64,000 nt of DNA from DAHUYF01 sp035509275 (GCA_035509275.1 DATJLU010000037.1:1-64000), one strand, 5' to 3'; counted from the first letter of the stretch, positions 17,246 to 26,651 are shown. The notes: generated by a model not told the origin, from the letters alone. Numbers and translations are program-made.

Positions 17246-18652
17246 ATGCGTCAGGCGCATCGCGGCGCGTTCCAAAGACCGGTTCGCCCACGTCGGGCGG
17301 GTTGGGGGCAGTTCCTGGTCCCGGAAAACCTGGCCGTCGTTGCCGTTCTCTTCTGGATGACGGGGCCAGTTGCGCCGCTGATCCCAAATCTCGACGACAG
17401 CCTCGACGTATCGCTCGCCTTGCCGACGAACAGCCTCTCCGGGGCGGACGGTGTCGACAGTCAATTCCTTCGCCTGTCCTGGTATCCGATCTATGTGGTC
17501 GTGCTCCTGCTGGTGCACCGACATCGGCACCGCATCTGGGAAGTGGCGAAGCAGAATGCTGCGCTGCTGCTGATCCTGGGTTGGACGTTCTTGTCGACTT
17601 TATGGTCGGTTAGTCCGAGCGATACGCTGCGCCGGAGTGCGGCGCTCTCGCTGACCACGACGTTTGCCGTCTATCTTGGCATACGTTTTGACACGTTGTC
17701 GGCGATAAAGCTGGTCGCCCTCGCGCTTGGCCTCGACATCATCGGCAGCGCGGTTTGTGGCCTGGCCTTTCCTGCAATCGGGGTTAGCCATGATGCGGAA
17801 TATGCTGGCGCCTGGCGCGGGGTGTTTGCCAGCAAGAACCAGCTCGGCGCCATGATGCTCATCGGCTGCCTCAGCTTTTGGGTTCTCTATCTCGCCGAGC
17901 GACGACGCCTCTACCTCGCCGGACTGGGCGCGGCGTTTGCGCTGTTGATTTTGTCGACATCGAAGACGCCGATCTTCATCTTGCTTGGGCTTCTACCGTG
18001 CCTGGCCCTGGTGCGCCGGTTCTTCCACAACCGTCGCGGGTTCAGCCAGCTCCTCGCATTCTCGCTGTCGCTGGCAGCGCTCCTGCTGCTTCTGGGGTGC
18101 GTCATGATCGGGCCCATCCTGGCCCTGTTCGGCAGAGATCTTACGTTCACCGGGCGAACCGATATCTGGGATTTGAGTTGGGCGGCGGTTCAGCAAAGCT
18201 ACTGGCTTGGCTATGGATATGGAGCGTTCTGGAGCGACAACTCGGCACCGGCAACCAGTATCTGGGAAGCGCTCAACTGGCGTGTTCCCAGTTCGCATAG
18301 CGGACTGCTGGAATTGTGGTTGGGGCTGGGGCTGGTTGGCGTGCTGATCTTTGCCTCCTTTCTGGTGCGGGGCTTTTCCGCGATTACGTCACAGGCGGCG
18401 CAGGGCACGCGGGAAGAGTGTATGTGGCGAATCGGCTACTTCGTGGTCTTTGTCGTGCATGCCATCACGGAACCGACCACCTTGGACCAGACGAGCGTTG
18501 GCTGGGCACTGGTCGTTTACGCCGCTACGGTTGGAACCCGCATCCGCACGGTCACCGCCGCCCCGGTCGCGACGCCCGCTATGGCTCGTTCCGCCGATGA
18601 CGGGCTACTCACGTCCGCATTCCCGGCCATCCACAAATCGCTGAAACGTTGA
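17246..18652 (+). CDS. Wzy-type polysaccharide polymerase (O-antigen ligase/ExoQ family)
   Basis: A 468-residue protein with about ten membrane segments and a large periplasmic loop in the second half. The segment GVFASKNQLGAMMLIGCLSF and the later TFTGRTDIWDLSWAAVQQSY, LGYGYGAFW, VPSSHSGLLELWLGLGLVG are the conserved features of the Wzy_C/ExoQ family. It would join repeat units on the periplasmic face. GGGGGAGAGAG directly precedes ATG 17246. It is transcribed away from the GT4 gene at 17003 and is followed by a convergent membrane-protein gene. Confidence 0.9.
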   Translation: MRQAHRGAFQRPVRPRRAGWGQFLVPENLAVVAVLFWMTGPVAPLIPNLDDSLDVSLALPTNSLSGADGVDSQFLRLSWYPIYVVVLLLVHRHRHRIWEVAKQNAALLLILGWTFLSTLWSVSPSDTLRRSAALSLTTTFAVYLGIRFDTLSAIKLVALALGLDIIGSAVCGLAFPAIGVSHDAEYAGAWRGVFASKNQLGAMMLIGCLSFWVLYLAERRRLYLAGLGAAFALLILSTSKTPIFILLGLLPCLALVRRFFHNRRGFSQLLAFSLSLAALLLLLGCVMIGPILALFGRDLTFTGRTDIWDLSWAAVQQSYWLGYGYGAFWSDNSAPATSIWEALNWRVPSSHSGLLELWLGLGLVGVLIFASFLVRGFSAITSQAAQGTREECMWRIGYFVVFVVHAITEPTTLDQTSVGWALVVYAATVGTRIRTVTAAPVATPAMARSADDGLLTSAFPAIHKSLKR

Positions 18653-18734
18653 GTCTCCGAGAGCCGCGCTGCGATGCGGTTCGCCCGCGTTCGCGACTGC
18701 ATTGGCCCCGCGGCCCTTGCTTCGCTCCGGGACC

Positions 18735-19352
18735 TCAGAGCGAAGCGGCCCGATGGTCCAGTTGGAGATGTCGCGCCAGCGCCGCGATGCGCAGGATCGG
18801 TCCAGCCACGGCCAGAAGGGCGAAGGGTAGATACTCGAGCGGCTGACGGACGCCGAAGCGCAGCGGTGTGATGACGAAATCCAGCGCGAAAGCGAAGGCG
18901 ATGTATTCAATGCCGACGGTGCGAAGGAAGCGGCTGCGGCCCCGACCCACCGCGTCGGCAAGGCGAGCGACAGAAAGCAGGGCCAGGAGGTAGGTCCATG
19001 CGATCGCGATGGTGAAGAGCCAAAACATGGTCTCGGAAAGGGGCGGACGCGGCGAGATGCGATAGAGCCAGACCACGAGGCCAACGTGTACGAGATGAGC
19101 CGCGGCAAAGGCCAAGCCAAAGCAGCGCGCGCGCCGGGCGATGGGAGCAAGACGCGGCCCGAACAGCTTTGCCAGAGAGCCGCCGGCATAGGCCGGCCAG
19201 AACAGCACGTAGGAGAGACGCCCCGTCGCCCGCAACGCCGCAACGGTCCCATGCGGATCGGCGCCCATAAGTGCAAGGACGATGGTCGCCAGCAACAGGG
19301 CCGCGGCGAACGACGCCGCCATCCAGGGCGCCGCATCCAGCTTTTGCGTCAT
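18735..19352 (-). CDS. Six-helix membrane protein, ferric-reductase-like
   Basis: A 205-residue protein with about six membrane segments. Residues AAAHLVHVGLVVWLYRISPR contain His86 and His89 inside a helix, a pattern resembling haem-binding helices of the ferric-reductase/YedZ family. No flavin or NAD domain is attached. It begins about 20 bases after the acyl carrier protein gene on the same strand, so the two are likely co-transcribed. That suggests a membrane redox partner for the carrier-protein island, but haem binding is inferred from two histidines only. Confidence 0.6.
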   Translation of the reverse strand: MTQKLDAAPWMAASFAAALLLATIVLALMGADPHGTVAALRATGRLSYVLFWPAYAGGSLAKLFGPRLAPIARRARCFGLAFAAAHLVHVGLVVWLYRISPRPPLSETMFWLFTIAIAWTYLLALLSVARLADAVGRGRSRFLRTVGIEYIAFAFALDFVITPLRFGVRQPLEYLPFALLAVAGPILRIAALARHLQLDHRAASL

Positions 19353-19373
19353 GCCCGCCTCCGCGGCGCCCGC

Positions 19374-19646
19374 TCAAGCCGAGGCGACGGCCCCGTGGCG
19401 CGCGATCAGGGCCTCGATCGTCGCGACCGAGCGCAGGTTCTCGGGAGTAATGTCCCCGGGTGCGATCAGGATGTCGAACTCTGCCTCGATCGCCAGCATA
19501 AGATTGACCAGACCCAGAGAGTCCACGCCGATTTCCGTCAGAGCATCTTCGGCCGAGACCTGCCGGCCGGCCGACCGCCGCACCAGAAGCCGCTCGACCA
19601 ACTCGATCAATCTCGTGCGCAGGGCCTTTGTCGAATCACCGTCCAT
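19374..19646 (-). CDS. Acyl carrier protein (first copy)
   Basis: A 90-residue protein with the carrier-protein core ALTEIGVDSLGLVNLMLAIE. Ser43 in DSL is the expected 4'-phosphopantetheine attachment site. The rest is four-helix and acidic, as in the family. ATG 19646 is chosen because it is the natural start of helix 1; the longer in-frame reading crosses the promoter region. It is divergent from the GNAT-like gene at 19907, with the 20-mer element at 19710-19729 between them. A second carrier protein lies at 21045-21344, so two separate tethered substrates or steps are likely. Confidence 0.87.
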   Translation of the reverse strand: MDGDSTKALRTRLIELVERLLVRRSAGRQVSAEDALTEIGVDSLGLVNLMLAIEAEFDILIAPGDITPENLRSVATIEALIARHGAVASA

Positions 19647-19709
19647 CGGTTTCTCCTGACGGGGCGTAGGGCTGGACCGCCTTCGGACTCGTCCATCGGC
19701 GTTTGGTTG

Positions 19710-19729
19710 TTGACTTTCTTTTCTTATCG
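19710..19729. promoter_or_regulatory. 20-bp element TTGACTTTCTTTTCTTATCG (copy 1)
   Basis: An exact 20-base match to 20891-20910, each standing upstream of carrier-protein-linked genes. Downstream, GGAGACGG (19764-19771) and ATTTTCGA (19776-19783) are also repeated at similar distances in the second copy. TTGACT could serve as a -35 box, but no good -10 follows at 17 bases. Confidence 0.5.
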
Positions 19730-19906
19730 ACCAAAGCTGCCTTGTTGGCAACAGCCAAGTGCAGGAGACGGCCAAATTTTCGATGAGGCGCCTTTCGGCC
19801 CTTCGCTCAGTGACCGGGGGTACGCACAGCGCGTTCCGGCCGAGAACGGGCAGGACTCTCTCAACCGGATCGTTGTCCGGGCCATACGGGGGCTCGCGTA
19901 GCTTTC

Positions 19907-20788
19907 ATGGACGGTACCGCTTCATCCCCCAGAATCAGAGCACGCCAGATCACCGACGCTGACACGGCAGCGGTGTCGGAGCTTCTGGAACGCGGCTTCA
20001 GCGCGAGACGGTCGCGCGAATTCTGGCAATACGTCCTGCAGCGATTGGCCGGGCGCACGGTGCCGGCGCCGTACCCGCGATACGGCTACCTGTTGGAAAG
20101 CGACCGACGCCCGGTCGGTGTCTTTCTGCAGATATTTTCGACGGTATGGTCCGGCGGAACGCCGAAAACCCGGTGCACCGTCAGCAGCGTATATGTCGAT
20201 CCGACCTTCAGGATGTACGCCCCGTTCCTCGAGTTGCAAACGTTCAAGTACAAGGACGTCACCGTGCTCGACGCCACCCCGGGGCCGAGCCGGTACGCGG
20301 TCGTCGAGGCGCGCGGGTATACGCGCTACAGCAATGGCATCTTTGTCGCTCTCCCCGCTTTGAGCCGGGCGCCGGCTGCCGTGCCCGTTCGTGTCCTCCA
20401 AGCCCCGGCGCGGCCGGATGTGCCATTTGACGAGTATGACGACGGTCTTCTGCGTGACCATGCCGATTTTGGCTGCATCAGCTTGTGGTGTGTCACGCCT
20501 GAAAAGGCTTATCCCTTCGTACTTCGTCCGTGCGTGCTCAAAGGCGCCTTGCCGGCCGCGCACCTGGTTTTTTGTCGCGACATTGGCGACTTTGTCGGAT
20601 TTGCCCGGCCGATCGGCCGCTTTCTGGCCCGCCGCCTGCAATTCACCGTGTTGATCGACGCCAATGCTCGGATTGACGGACTTCCCGGCAAGTTCTTTCC
20701 GGGAAAGAGGCCTCGCTACTTCCGCGGTCCGCATCAACCGCGCTTGGGAGACCTGGCCTATACCGATATCGCGCTGTTCGGCATGTAG
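19907..20788 (+). CDS. GNAT-like acyltransferase, unknown substrate
   Basis: A 293-residue protein. The N-terminal half (IRARQITDADTAAVSELLER) is a typical opening of GNAT acyltransferases, followed by an alternation of strands and helices (PVGVFLQIFSTVWSG, CTVSSVYVDPTFRMYAPFLE). This part keeps the usual GNAT order of a loaded strand followed by the helix that holds the acyl carrier. The second half is less clear and may be a second GNAT-like lobe. Between two acyl carrier protein genes it may take its acyl group from a carrier protein rather than CoA, which is inference. It follows the first copy of the 20-mer element. Confidence 0.6.
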   Translation: MDGTASSPRIRARQITDADTAAVSELLERGFSARRSREFWQYVLQRLAGRTVPAPYPRYGYLLESDRRPVGVFLQIFSTVWSGGTPKTRCTVSSVYVDPTFRMYAPFLELQTFKYKDVTVLDATPGPSRYAVVEARGYTRYSNGIFVALPALSRAPAAVPVRVLQAPARPDVPFDEYDDGLLRDHADFGCISLWCVTPEKAYPFVLRPCVLKGALPAAHLVFCRDIGDFVGFARPIGRFLARRLQFTVLIDANARIDGLPGKFFPGKRPRYFRGPHQPRLGDLAYTDIALFGM

Positions 20789-20890
20789 CCCGGATGCCGC
20801 CGCGATCGGTCGAGCGGCGCCAGCCTGGCGTCACGTGAGTCGATGGAAATAAGCAAGCTTTTGCGCGTGACCGGTCACCACCGTCGATAC

Positions 20891-20910
20891 TTGACTTTCT
20901 TTTCTTATCG
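20891..20910 (+). promoter_or_regulatory. 20-bp element TTGACTTTCTTTTCTTATCG (copy 2)
   Basis: Identical to 19710-19729 and 135 bases before the second carrier protein gene. GGAGACGG (20940-20947) and ATTTTCGA (20958-20965) follow, as in copy 1. Confidence 0.5.
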
Positions 20911-21044
20911 CGCAAGATTGGCCACGCAGGCAGCCGTCCGGAGACGGGCCGGCGCGGATTTTCGAAGAGACACCACCCTCGAGCTCGCCCGACCGCCTCG
21001 TGCGGAGGGACGGCGCGGGCGGGAAACCTCAAAGCAGGAATGCC

Positions 21045-21344
21045 ATGAACCAGAATGCACAAGCCGCGATGGAAGTCAGCGCCACTTGGGTGAGAGCCGC
21101 GATCGAAGCCCAATTCGAGCAGGTGGCGAAGGAGCAGGACAAGACGCTCCCGCCCTTGTCGGACGACCTCGTCCTCGCCGATTGCGACCTCGACTCCCTG
21201 TGTTTCGCCATCATCGTCGCACGGCTGGAGGACACGTTGGGATACGACCCCTTCAGCCTCGCCGAGGATGTCGAATTCCCGGTGACCTTCGGCGATTTCG
21301 TCAACTTCTACGAGACCTGCTCCGCCGCTGGCGCCCATGCCTAG
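21045..21344 (+). CDS. Acyl carrier protein (second copy)
   Basis: A 99-residue acidic helical protein with LADCDLDSLCFAIIVARLED; Ser51 of DSL is the likely phosphopantetheine site. The helix-2 sequence differs strongly from the 19374-19646 carrier protein, so this is not a recent duplicate. AGCAGGAA stands before ATG 21045. Its stop overlaps the AMP-forming ligase start by eight bases, which suggests that the ligase loads this carrier. Confidence 0.83.
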   Translation: MNQNAQAAMEVSATWVRAAIEAQFEQVAKEQDKTLPPLSDDLVLADCDLDSLCFAIIVARLEDTLGYDPFSLAEDVEFPVTFGDFVNFYETCSAAGAHA

Positions 21345-22722
21345 CGACGGTCCGCTGTGGACCGGACTGGGTACCGGGGGGACGCCGGGAGCCATGCTCG
21401 CGAGTGCGGCGATGAGCGTGGCGCCCAATGCCCTGTTGCGCTTCTCGAGCCTGGGCGGGCGGCTCGAGGAGCTCCGCCAATGCTCCGTGCTTTTACGGAC
21501 CAAGGATCAGCTCGTCGCGGCCTTGGCGCTGATCGAGCTGGACGGGGTCGCGCGCCGCCTGGTGCTGTGCCCGCCGGGACTCTCGCCGACGCATCTTCCG
21601 GCGATTATGGCTGCGGCAGAAATCGAAGCGGTCGTCTCGGATGGTGCAGAGCTCGAACCCATCGGCGGCGCTACGGTCGTCCGCTGCGGCACCAACCTCG
21701 TACCGCTTGCCGCCGAGCGGCGTGGCACGTTCGAGACGGAATGGATCTTGCTCACCTCCGGCACCACCGGCCGACCGAAACTGGTCGTCCACACGCTCGC
21801 GAGCCTGGCCGGCGCGATCACCCGCGGATCGGCTCCGGCCGCGGGCAGCGTCTGGAGCACCTTCTACGACATTCGCCGCTATGGCGGACTGCAGATCTTC
21901 CTCCGCGCCCTCCTCGGCGGTACGTCGCTGGTCCTCTCGAACCCGGACGAGACCGTCGGCGAATTCCTGGTTCGGGCCGCGCAGAGCGGCGTGACGCATA
22001 TCTCGGGAACACCCTCGCACTGGCGCCGCGCTTTGATGAGCCCGTCGGCGCAGCGGATTGCGCCGCGCTATGTCCGCCTCTCCGGCGAGATCGCGGACCA
22101 AGGAATTCTCGACGGCCTCCGCGCGACCTATCCCGGGGCCGGCGTCGCGCACGCTTTCGCCTCGACCGAAGGCGGCGTTGCCTTCGACGTCGTCGATGGC
22201 TTCGCAGGATTCCCTGCCGACTTCATCGGGCGAAGTGGTGCGGCGGTGGAAATGAAGGTCGAACAGGGCTCGCTGCGCCTCCGCTCCAACCGAACCGCGG
22301 TCGGCTATCTCGGCGGCCCGCCGCTGAGGGACAGGGACGGGTTTGTCGATACCGGGGATTTGGTGGAACAACGCGGCGAACGCTACTACTTCGTCGGCCG
22401 CACCGATGGCGTCATCAATGTCGGCGGACTCAAGGTCCATCCCGAAGAAGTCGAGGCCGTGATCAACCGCCATCCCAGCGTACGGATGTCGCGCGTCAAG
22501 GCGCGCAAGAACCCGATCACGGGCGCGGTTCTCGTGGCTGACATCGTGGTGCGCCGCGCGGCGGCGGAAACCGATCCGGCGGCCGGCGCCGAGGCGATCA
22601 AGAGCGAGATCCTCGAAGCCTGTAGCCGGCAGCTGCCGCCGTTCAAAGTGCCGGCCTTGCTGCACGTGGTGACATCGCTCGACGTGACGGATGCGGGCAA
22701 GCTGGTGCGTCGCGATGCGTAG
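21337..22722 (+). CDS. AMP-forming acyl-acid ligase
   Basis: A 461-residue member of the adenylate-forming superfamily. The P-loop-like motif WILLTSGTTGRPK is at about 138-149; FVDTGDL and INVGGLKVHPEEVEAVI mark the hinge and the C-terminal domain, and AGKLVRR near the end holds the catalytic lysine. The protein is short for the class, and the N-terminal subdomain is reduced. It activates a carboxylic acid as an adenylate and probably passes it to the phosphopantetheine arm of the upstream carrier protein, with which it overlaps by eight bases. The substrate is not readable from sequence. The next gene overlaps its end by eight bases. Confidence 0.85.
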   Translation: MPSDGPLWTGLGTGGTPGAMLASAAMSVAPNALLRFSSLGGRLEELRQCSVLLRTKDQLVAALALIELDGVARRLVLCPPGLSPTHLPAIMAAAEIEAVVSDGAELEPIGGATVVRCGTNLVPLAAERRGTFETEWILLTSGTTGRPKLVVHTLASLAGAITRGSAPAAGSVWSTFYDIRRYGGLQIFLRALLGGTSLVLSNPDETVGEFLVRAAQSGVTHISGTPSHWRRALMSPSAQRIAPRYVRLSGEIADQGILDGLRATYPGAGVAHAFASTEGGVAFDVVDGFAGFPADFIGRSGAAVEMKVEQGSLRLRSNRTAVGYLGGPPLRDRDGFVDTGDLVEQRGERYYFVGRTDGVINVGGLKVHPEEVEAVINRHPSVRMSRVKARKNPITGAVLVADIVVRRAAAETDPAAGAEAIKSEILEACSRQLPPFKVPALLHVVTSLDVTDAGKLVRRDA

Positions 22723-23449
22723 CGTCATCGTGAGCGGTGCGAGCCGCGGGCTCGGGCTCGGCATCGCACGACGTCTCGCAGAACTGGGATATGCCGTGAT
22801 CGCAATCGCGCGCGGGCGAAGCGAAGAGCTTGCCGTGGCGATGAGGGAGGCGGAGCGCTCCGGCCCCGGCGCGATTCACTTCCGTCCCTTCGATCTCAAC
22901 GATCTCTCGGCGATTCCGGATCTTGTTCGAGGATTGCGACGGGAATTCGGCTCAATCTACGCGCTTGTCAACAACGCCGCGCTGGGCACGAGCGGTGTCT
23001 TGGCGAACATGCCGGACGCGGAGATTGAGCGCCTCGTACGCCTCAACGGCCTGTCTCCCATGCTGTTGACGAAGTATGTCGTGCGCTCGATGCTCGCGGA
23101 TGGCGGCGGCCGAATCGTCAGTATCGCGTCGATCGTCGGTTTCACCGGCTTCAGCGGGATTTCAGTTTACAGTGCGACCAAGGCATCGCTGATCGGCTTC
23201 ACCCGGTCTCTCGCGCGCGAGGTCGGACGGACCGGCATCACCGTCAACGCCGTAGCTCCAGGCTTTATCGACACCGACCTCACGGCCGGGCTGGGCGAGG
23301 AAGAGCGCGAGCGCATCGTGCGGCGAAGCGCGTTGCGCCGCCTCGCGGATGTCGGCGACATCGCCGGCGCAATCGAGTACCTGCTCGACGACAAGGCGAA
23401 GAACATCACCGGCATCGTCCTCACCGTCGATGCCGGCAGCACCGCCTGA
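22715..23449 (+). CDS. FabG-like short-chain dehydrogenase/reductase
   Basis: A 244-residue classical SDR: SGASRGLGLGIA near the start binds NAD(P), NNAALG follows, and the catalytic Ser and YSATK lie at about 139 and 152-156. NAVAPGFIDTDLT is typical of 3-oxoacyl-ACP reductases. The start overlaps the ligase stop by eight bases, so carrier protein, ligase and reductase form one translationally coupled unit. It probably reduces a keto group on a carrier-bound acyl chain. It converges on the acyl-CoA synthetase at 23457 with only seven bases between stops. Confidence 0.87.
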   Translation: MRSVIVSGASRGLGLGIARRLAELGYAVIAIARGRSEELAVAMREAERSGPGAIHFRPFDLNDLSAIPDLVRGLRREFGSIYALVNNAALGTSGVLANMPDAEIERLVRLNGLSPMLLTKYVVRSMLADGGGRIVSIASIVGFTGFSGISVYSATKASLIGFTRSLAREVGRTGITVNAVAPGFIDTDLTAGLGEEERERIVRRSALRRLADVGDIAGAIEYLLDDKAKNITGIVLTVDAGSTA

Positions 23450-23456
23450 CGCCTGG

Positions 23457-25253
23457 TCAGAGACGCAAGCCGCCGGTCTTGAGACGCCCATGGAGCGCGG
23501 CATCGAGCGTCACGAAGGCTTGACGCCGCTGATCGTGGAAGTAGAGCGCATCGGTGCTGGCCGCCGGGTCGTACCCGTCACGCAGCAAGTCCTGCTTCTG
23601 GGGCTTGAATGTGCCCGTCATGTCAATGGTGTCGCGAACGCGCAGGAAGAGCGGGCGCGCATACTCGGGCAGACGCTCTGCCAAATGCCGCCGCAATCCT
23701 GCGAGCGAAAAGTCCGGGCCGGCGACAATCGTTGCCATCCCGGCCCGCCCCTCCGTGCCGGGCACCGCGACGCCATAGACCACCGCGTCGACGACCCCGA
23801 TGCAAGCACCGATCGTCTCGGCCACTTCCGCCGTCGACACGTTCTCGCCTTTCCAACGGAAGGTATCGCCGATCCGGTCGACGAAATAGAAATAGCCGCG
23901 AGCGTCCCGCCGCATCAGGTCGCCGGTGCGGTACCAAGCATCGCCCGCCGCGAAAACATCGTGCAGGAGCTTCCGCTCGGACGCCTGCTTGTCGGTATAG
24001 CCTTCGAAGCGGCCTCCTAGGCCCGAAGCATTGGCGCCGATCGCGCCGATCGCCTCGCCCGCCTCGTCGGGCGCGCAGCGCCGGCAGAAACCATCGGCGC
24101 CGCGCAGCGGGTCGCCCGTCGCGGCATCGACCTTGATCAGTGCCACCGGGAAGCGATGGGCGAGAAAGGCGGGAATGCGGCCGACGGCGCCGGGCTCGCC
24201 CTCGCAATTGTAGAGGGAGAAACTGCCTTCGGTCGCGGCATAAAACTCGAGGATGCGCGGGATTCGGAACCGGCGCTGGAACTCCCGCCATACATCGCCG
24301 CGCAACCCGTTCCCGCAGCAGAGTCTCAGCTGGTGGTCACGCTCCCGCGGATGCGGCGGGCTGTGCACGAGATAACGGCAGAGCTCGCCGATGTATTGAA
24401 GCAGCGTGCAGTTCCCCTCGACCACGTCGTCCCAGAAGCGGCTCGCCGAGAATTTCCGTCGAATCACCACAGCCGCGCCATTGACGAGCGCGGCGCCCGT
24501 TGCCACGACGCCTCCGGTACTGTGATACATCGGCAGGCAGTTATAGAGCCGGTCGCTTGGGCGCGTTTCCATCATGCCGGCGAACCAATGGCTCCATTGC
24601 ATCAGTCGGAAATGGCTGATCGCCGCGGCTTTGGGCAGACCCGTCGTGCCGGAAGTATAGATATAGAGCGCCTGATCGGACGCTTTCGGCATCTGGCATT
24701 CAGTGCGCTCGAGCGGGTCTCCCGGCAACTTCCAGAGCTCCGGCGCGATGGACGCAATGCCCTCCACCGTGCCGCCATGCACCCAACATCGGATGCCTGG
24801 CGCGAGCCGCGGCGACAAAGCCGCCACGGCCGCGGCCAGTTCGGCGCCGACGATGAGGTGCTTCGGCGCGACGATCTCTATGCAATGTCGCAGCGCCTCA
24901 CCGACCAGATTGGTGTTGATCAGCGCGACGATGGCGCCGACCCGCGTCAGGCCGAGCCAGACCGCCATGTATTCCGGGCAATTCGGCATCAGCAGGCAGA
25001 CGACGCTGCCGGCGCCGATGCGCTCGGCAAGCGCCCATCGCGCATAACGATTGGCGCTCTCTGCCAAGGCGCGATAGCTGAGCTGCTCATCCTCGCCGAT
25101 CAGGGCAACGCCGGCGCCAAACCGATCGGCGAGGCGGTCGACGATTGCCGGAAAGACCAGGGCAGGATCGCGCAGCGCGGGAGCGGACGCGTCAAGGGCA
25201 CGTACCCAAGCCTTGAGGGCGGCGCTGCGGTCGTTCGGCGAGGCGCTGGCCAT
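23457..25253 (-). CDS. FATP/very-long-chain acyl-CoA synthetase
   Basis: A 598-residue AMP-forming synthetase. Motif ALYIYTSGTTGLPK is at about 195-208, YNCLPMYHSTGG follows, and EFYAATEGSFSLYN, WYRTGDLMRRD, FRWKGENVSTAEV are the features of the fatty-acid-transport-protein subfamily, which activates long or very long fatty acids or bile-acid-like substrates. It would supply acyl-CoA to the neighbouring acyltransferases. ATG 25253 gives the expected N-terminus. An AATATCTTTCCGG stretch about 22 bases upstream resembles the AT-rich elements seen elsewhere. The gene is divergent from the membrane acyltransferase at 25355. Confidence 0.88.
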   Translation of the reverse strand: MASASPNDRSAALKAWVRALDASAPALRDPALVFPAIVDRLADRFGAGVALIGEDEQLSYRALAESANRYARWALAERIGAGSVVCLLMPNCPEYMAVWLGLTRVGAIVALINTNLVGEALRHCIEIVAPKHLIVGAELAAAVAALSPRLAPGIRCWVHGGTVEGIASIAPELWKLPGDPLERTECQMPKASDQALYIYTSGTTGLPKAAAISHFRLMQWSHWFAGMMETRPSDRLYNCLPMYHSTGGVVATGAALVNGAAVVIRRKFSASRFWDDVVEGNCTLLQYIGELCRYLVHSPPHPRERDHQLRLCCGNGLRGDVWREFQRRFRIPRILEFYAATEGSFSLYNCEGEPGAVGRIPAFLAHRFPVALIKVDAATGDPLRGADGFCRRCAPDEAGEAIGAIGANASGLGGRFEGYTDKQASERKLLHDVFAAGDAWYRTGDLMRRDARGYFYFVDRIGDTFRWKGENVSTAEVAETIGACIGVVDAVVYGVAVPGTEGRAGMATIVAGPDFSLAGLRRHLAERLPEYARPLFLRVRDTIDMTGTFKPQKQDLLRDGYDPAASTDALYFHDQRRQAFVTLDAALHGRLKTGGLRL

Positions 25254-25354
25254 TTTCCCTTTCTTTCTTCCCTCCGGAAAGATATTGCCACATTATCACA
25301 CACAGACGGGCGCCGCGACAGCGCGACGCGACGGAAGCGTGGGTTTTCCACCTT

Positions 25355-26644
25355 ATGTCGAAAACAAATGGCCAAACCGCGACCCCCGAGACCGCCCCCC
25401 GGCGCTTCGCGGCGCTGGACAGCTGGCGCGGCATCTGCGCGGTTTTCGTCGCCCTCTACCATGTGGAAGTTATCGGCGAGATCTATGCGGGAGACTTTCG
25501 CGACGTGCGCGTCATCTCCAACGCCTATCTCTTCGTCGACTTCTTCTTCGTGCTGAGTGGTTTCGTCATCGCCCACAGCTATCAATCCAGGATTGCAAGC
25601 GTTGAAGACGTCGTTTCCTTCGCGATCCGACGGTTCGGGCGGGTGTGGCCGCTGCACATGGCCGTCCTTTTGGCGTTTATCGCGCTCGAATTCACGAAGC
25701 TCTTCGCCCGTGCCCATGGCGTCGAGACCGAGACGGCGCCGTTCTCGGGGAGCTTCACCGTCCCGGCGATCGTCACCAACATTCTCCTGGTGCAGTCGTT
25801 TGGGCTGCATTCAGTGCTGACCTGGAACCCGCCGAGCTGGAGCATCGGCGTTGAGTTCTATACTTACCTGGTGTTTGCCGTGCTGGTCCTGGTCTGGCAT
25901 GGCCGCATCACCGGGATTTCCCTGCTTACCGCGATCACCGGGGCATTCGTCGTCGGCGTCTGCTCGCACAACTACATGCGGACCACCTTCGACTACGGCT
26001 TCTTCCGTTGTCTCGATGGCTTTTTCGTCGGATTGCTCGTCCACCGACTCTATCTCTATCTCTCCGGCCGGAAGCTGCGCGCCATTACGCCCTTCAGCGC
26101 GACAGCGCTCGAGATCACCGTGATCGTGGCGGTGATATGGTTTGTCTCGGCGGCGGATGCGCGGCCGATCTCTTTGTTGTCGCCGCTGATCTTCGGAGCG
26201 GCGGTCTTTGGCTTCGCGTTGGAGCGGGGAGCGATCTCCAGAGTACTGCTGACGCGCGCCTTCAGGGCCGCCGGAGCCTGGTCGTATTCGATTTATATGA
26301 CCCAAGCCTTCCTGCTCATCATGATGGCGCGAATTATTCGCTTGCTGCAGGTGCATGTAGGTGGGCCAAACCACATCGAAGCAACGGTCGAAGGCTTTCA
26401 GGAGCCGCTGCTGTGGCTCGGCAGCAGGTGGAGCGCCGACGCCCTGGTCCTGCTCTATCTTGGGCTGCTGCTCGTCGCGGCGTCCATCACCTATCGCTTC
26501 ATCGAAAACCCGGGGCGTGCCTTCTTCAACGTCCTGGCGGTTCGGGTGGAACGTAGGATGAAGCGCCCCGCCGCTCCGCGATACCGTGTGATGAGGAACT
26601 CCGCCGCCATGATCGCTCGCGACACACCACCCGATCGACCATAG
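25355..26644 (+). CDS. Membrane acyltransferase, acyltransferase-3 (OafA) family
   Basis: A 429-residue protein with about ten membrane segments. The N-terminal signature ALDSWRGICAVFVALYHVEV contains the family's conserved Arg and His36, and FVDFFFVLSGFVIAHSY follows. Members transfer acetyl or other acyl groups to sugars on the periplasmic face, for instance decorating polysaccharides. It lacks a fused SGNH domain. Position between the lipid-activation genes and the polysaccharide genes makes it the most likely link between the two, by acylating the polymer or its repeat unit. Confidence 0.88.
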   Translation: MSKTNGQTATPETAPRRFAALDSWRGICAVFVALYHVEVIGEIYAGDFRDVRVISNAYLFVDFFFVLSGFVIAHSYQSRIASVEDVVSFAIRRFGRVWPLHMAVLLAFIALEFTKLFARAHGVETETAPFSGSFTVPAIVTNILLVQSFGLHSVLTWNPPSWSIGVEFYTYLVFAVLVLVWHGRITGISLLTAITGAFVVGVCSHNYMRTTFDYGFFRCLDGFFVGLLVHRLYLYLSGRKLRAITPFSATALEITVIVAVIWFVSAADARPISLLSPLIFGAAVFGFALERGAISRVLLTRAFRAAGAWSYSIYMTQAFLLIMMARIIRLLQVHVGGPNHIEATVEGFQEPLLWLGSRWSADALVLLYLGLLLVAASITYRFIENPGRAFFNVLAVRVERRMKRPAAPRYRVMRNSAAMIARDTPPDRP

Positions 26645-26651
26645 ACGGATC

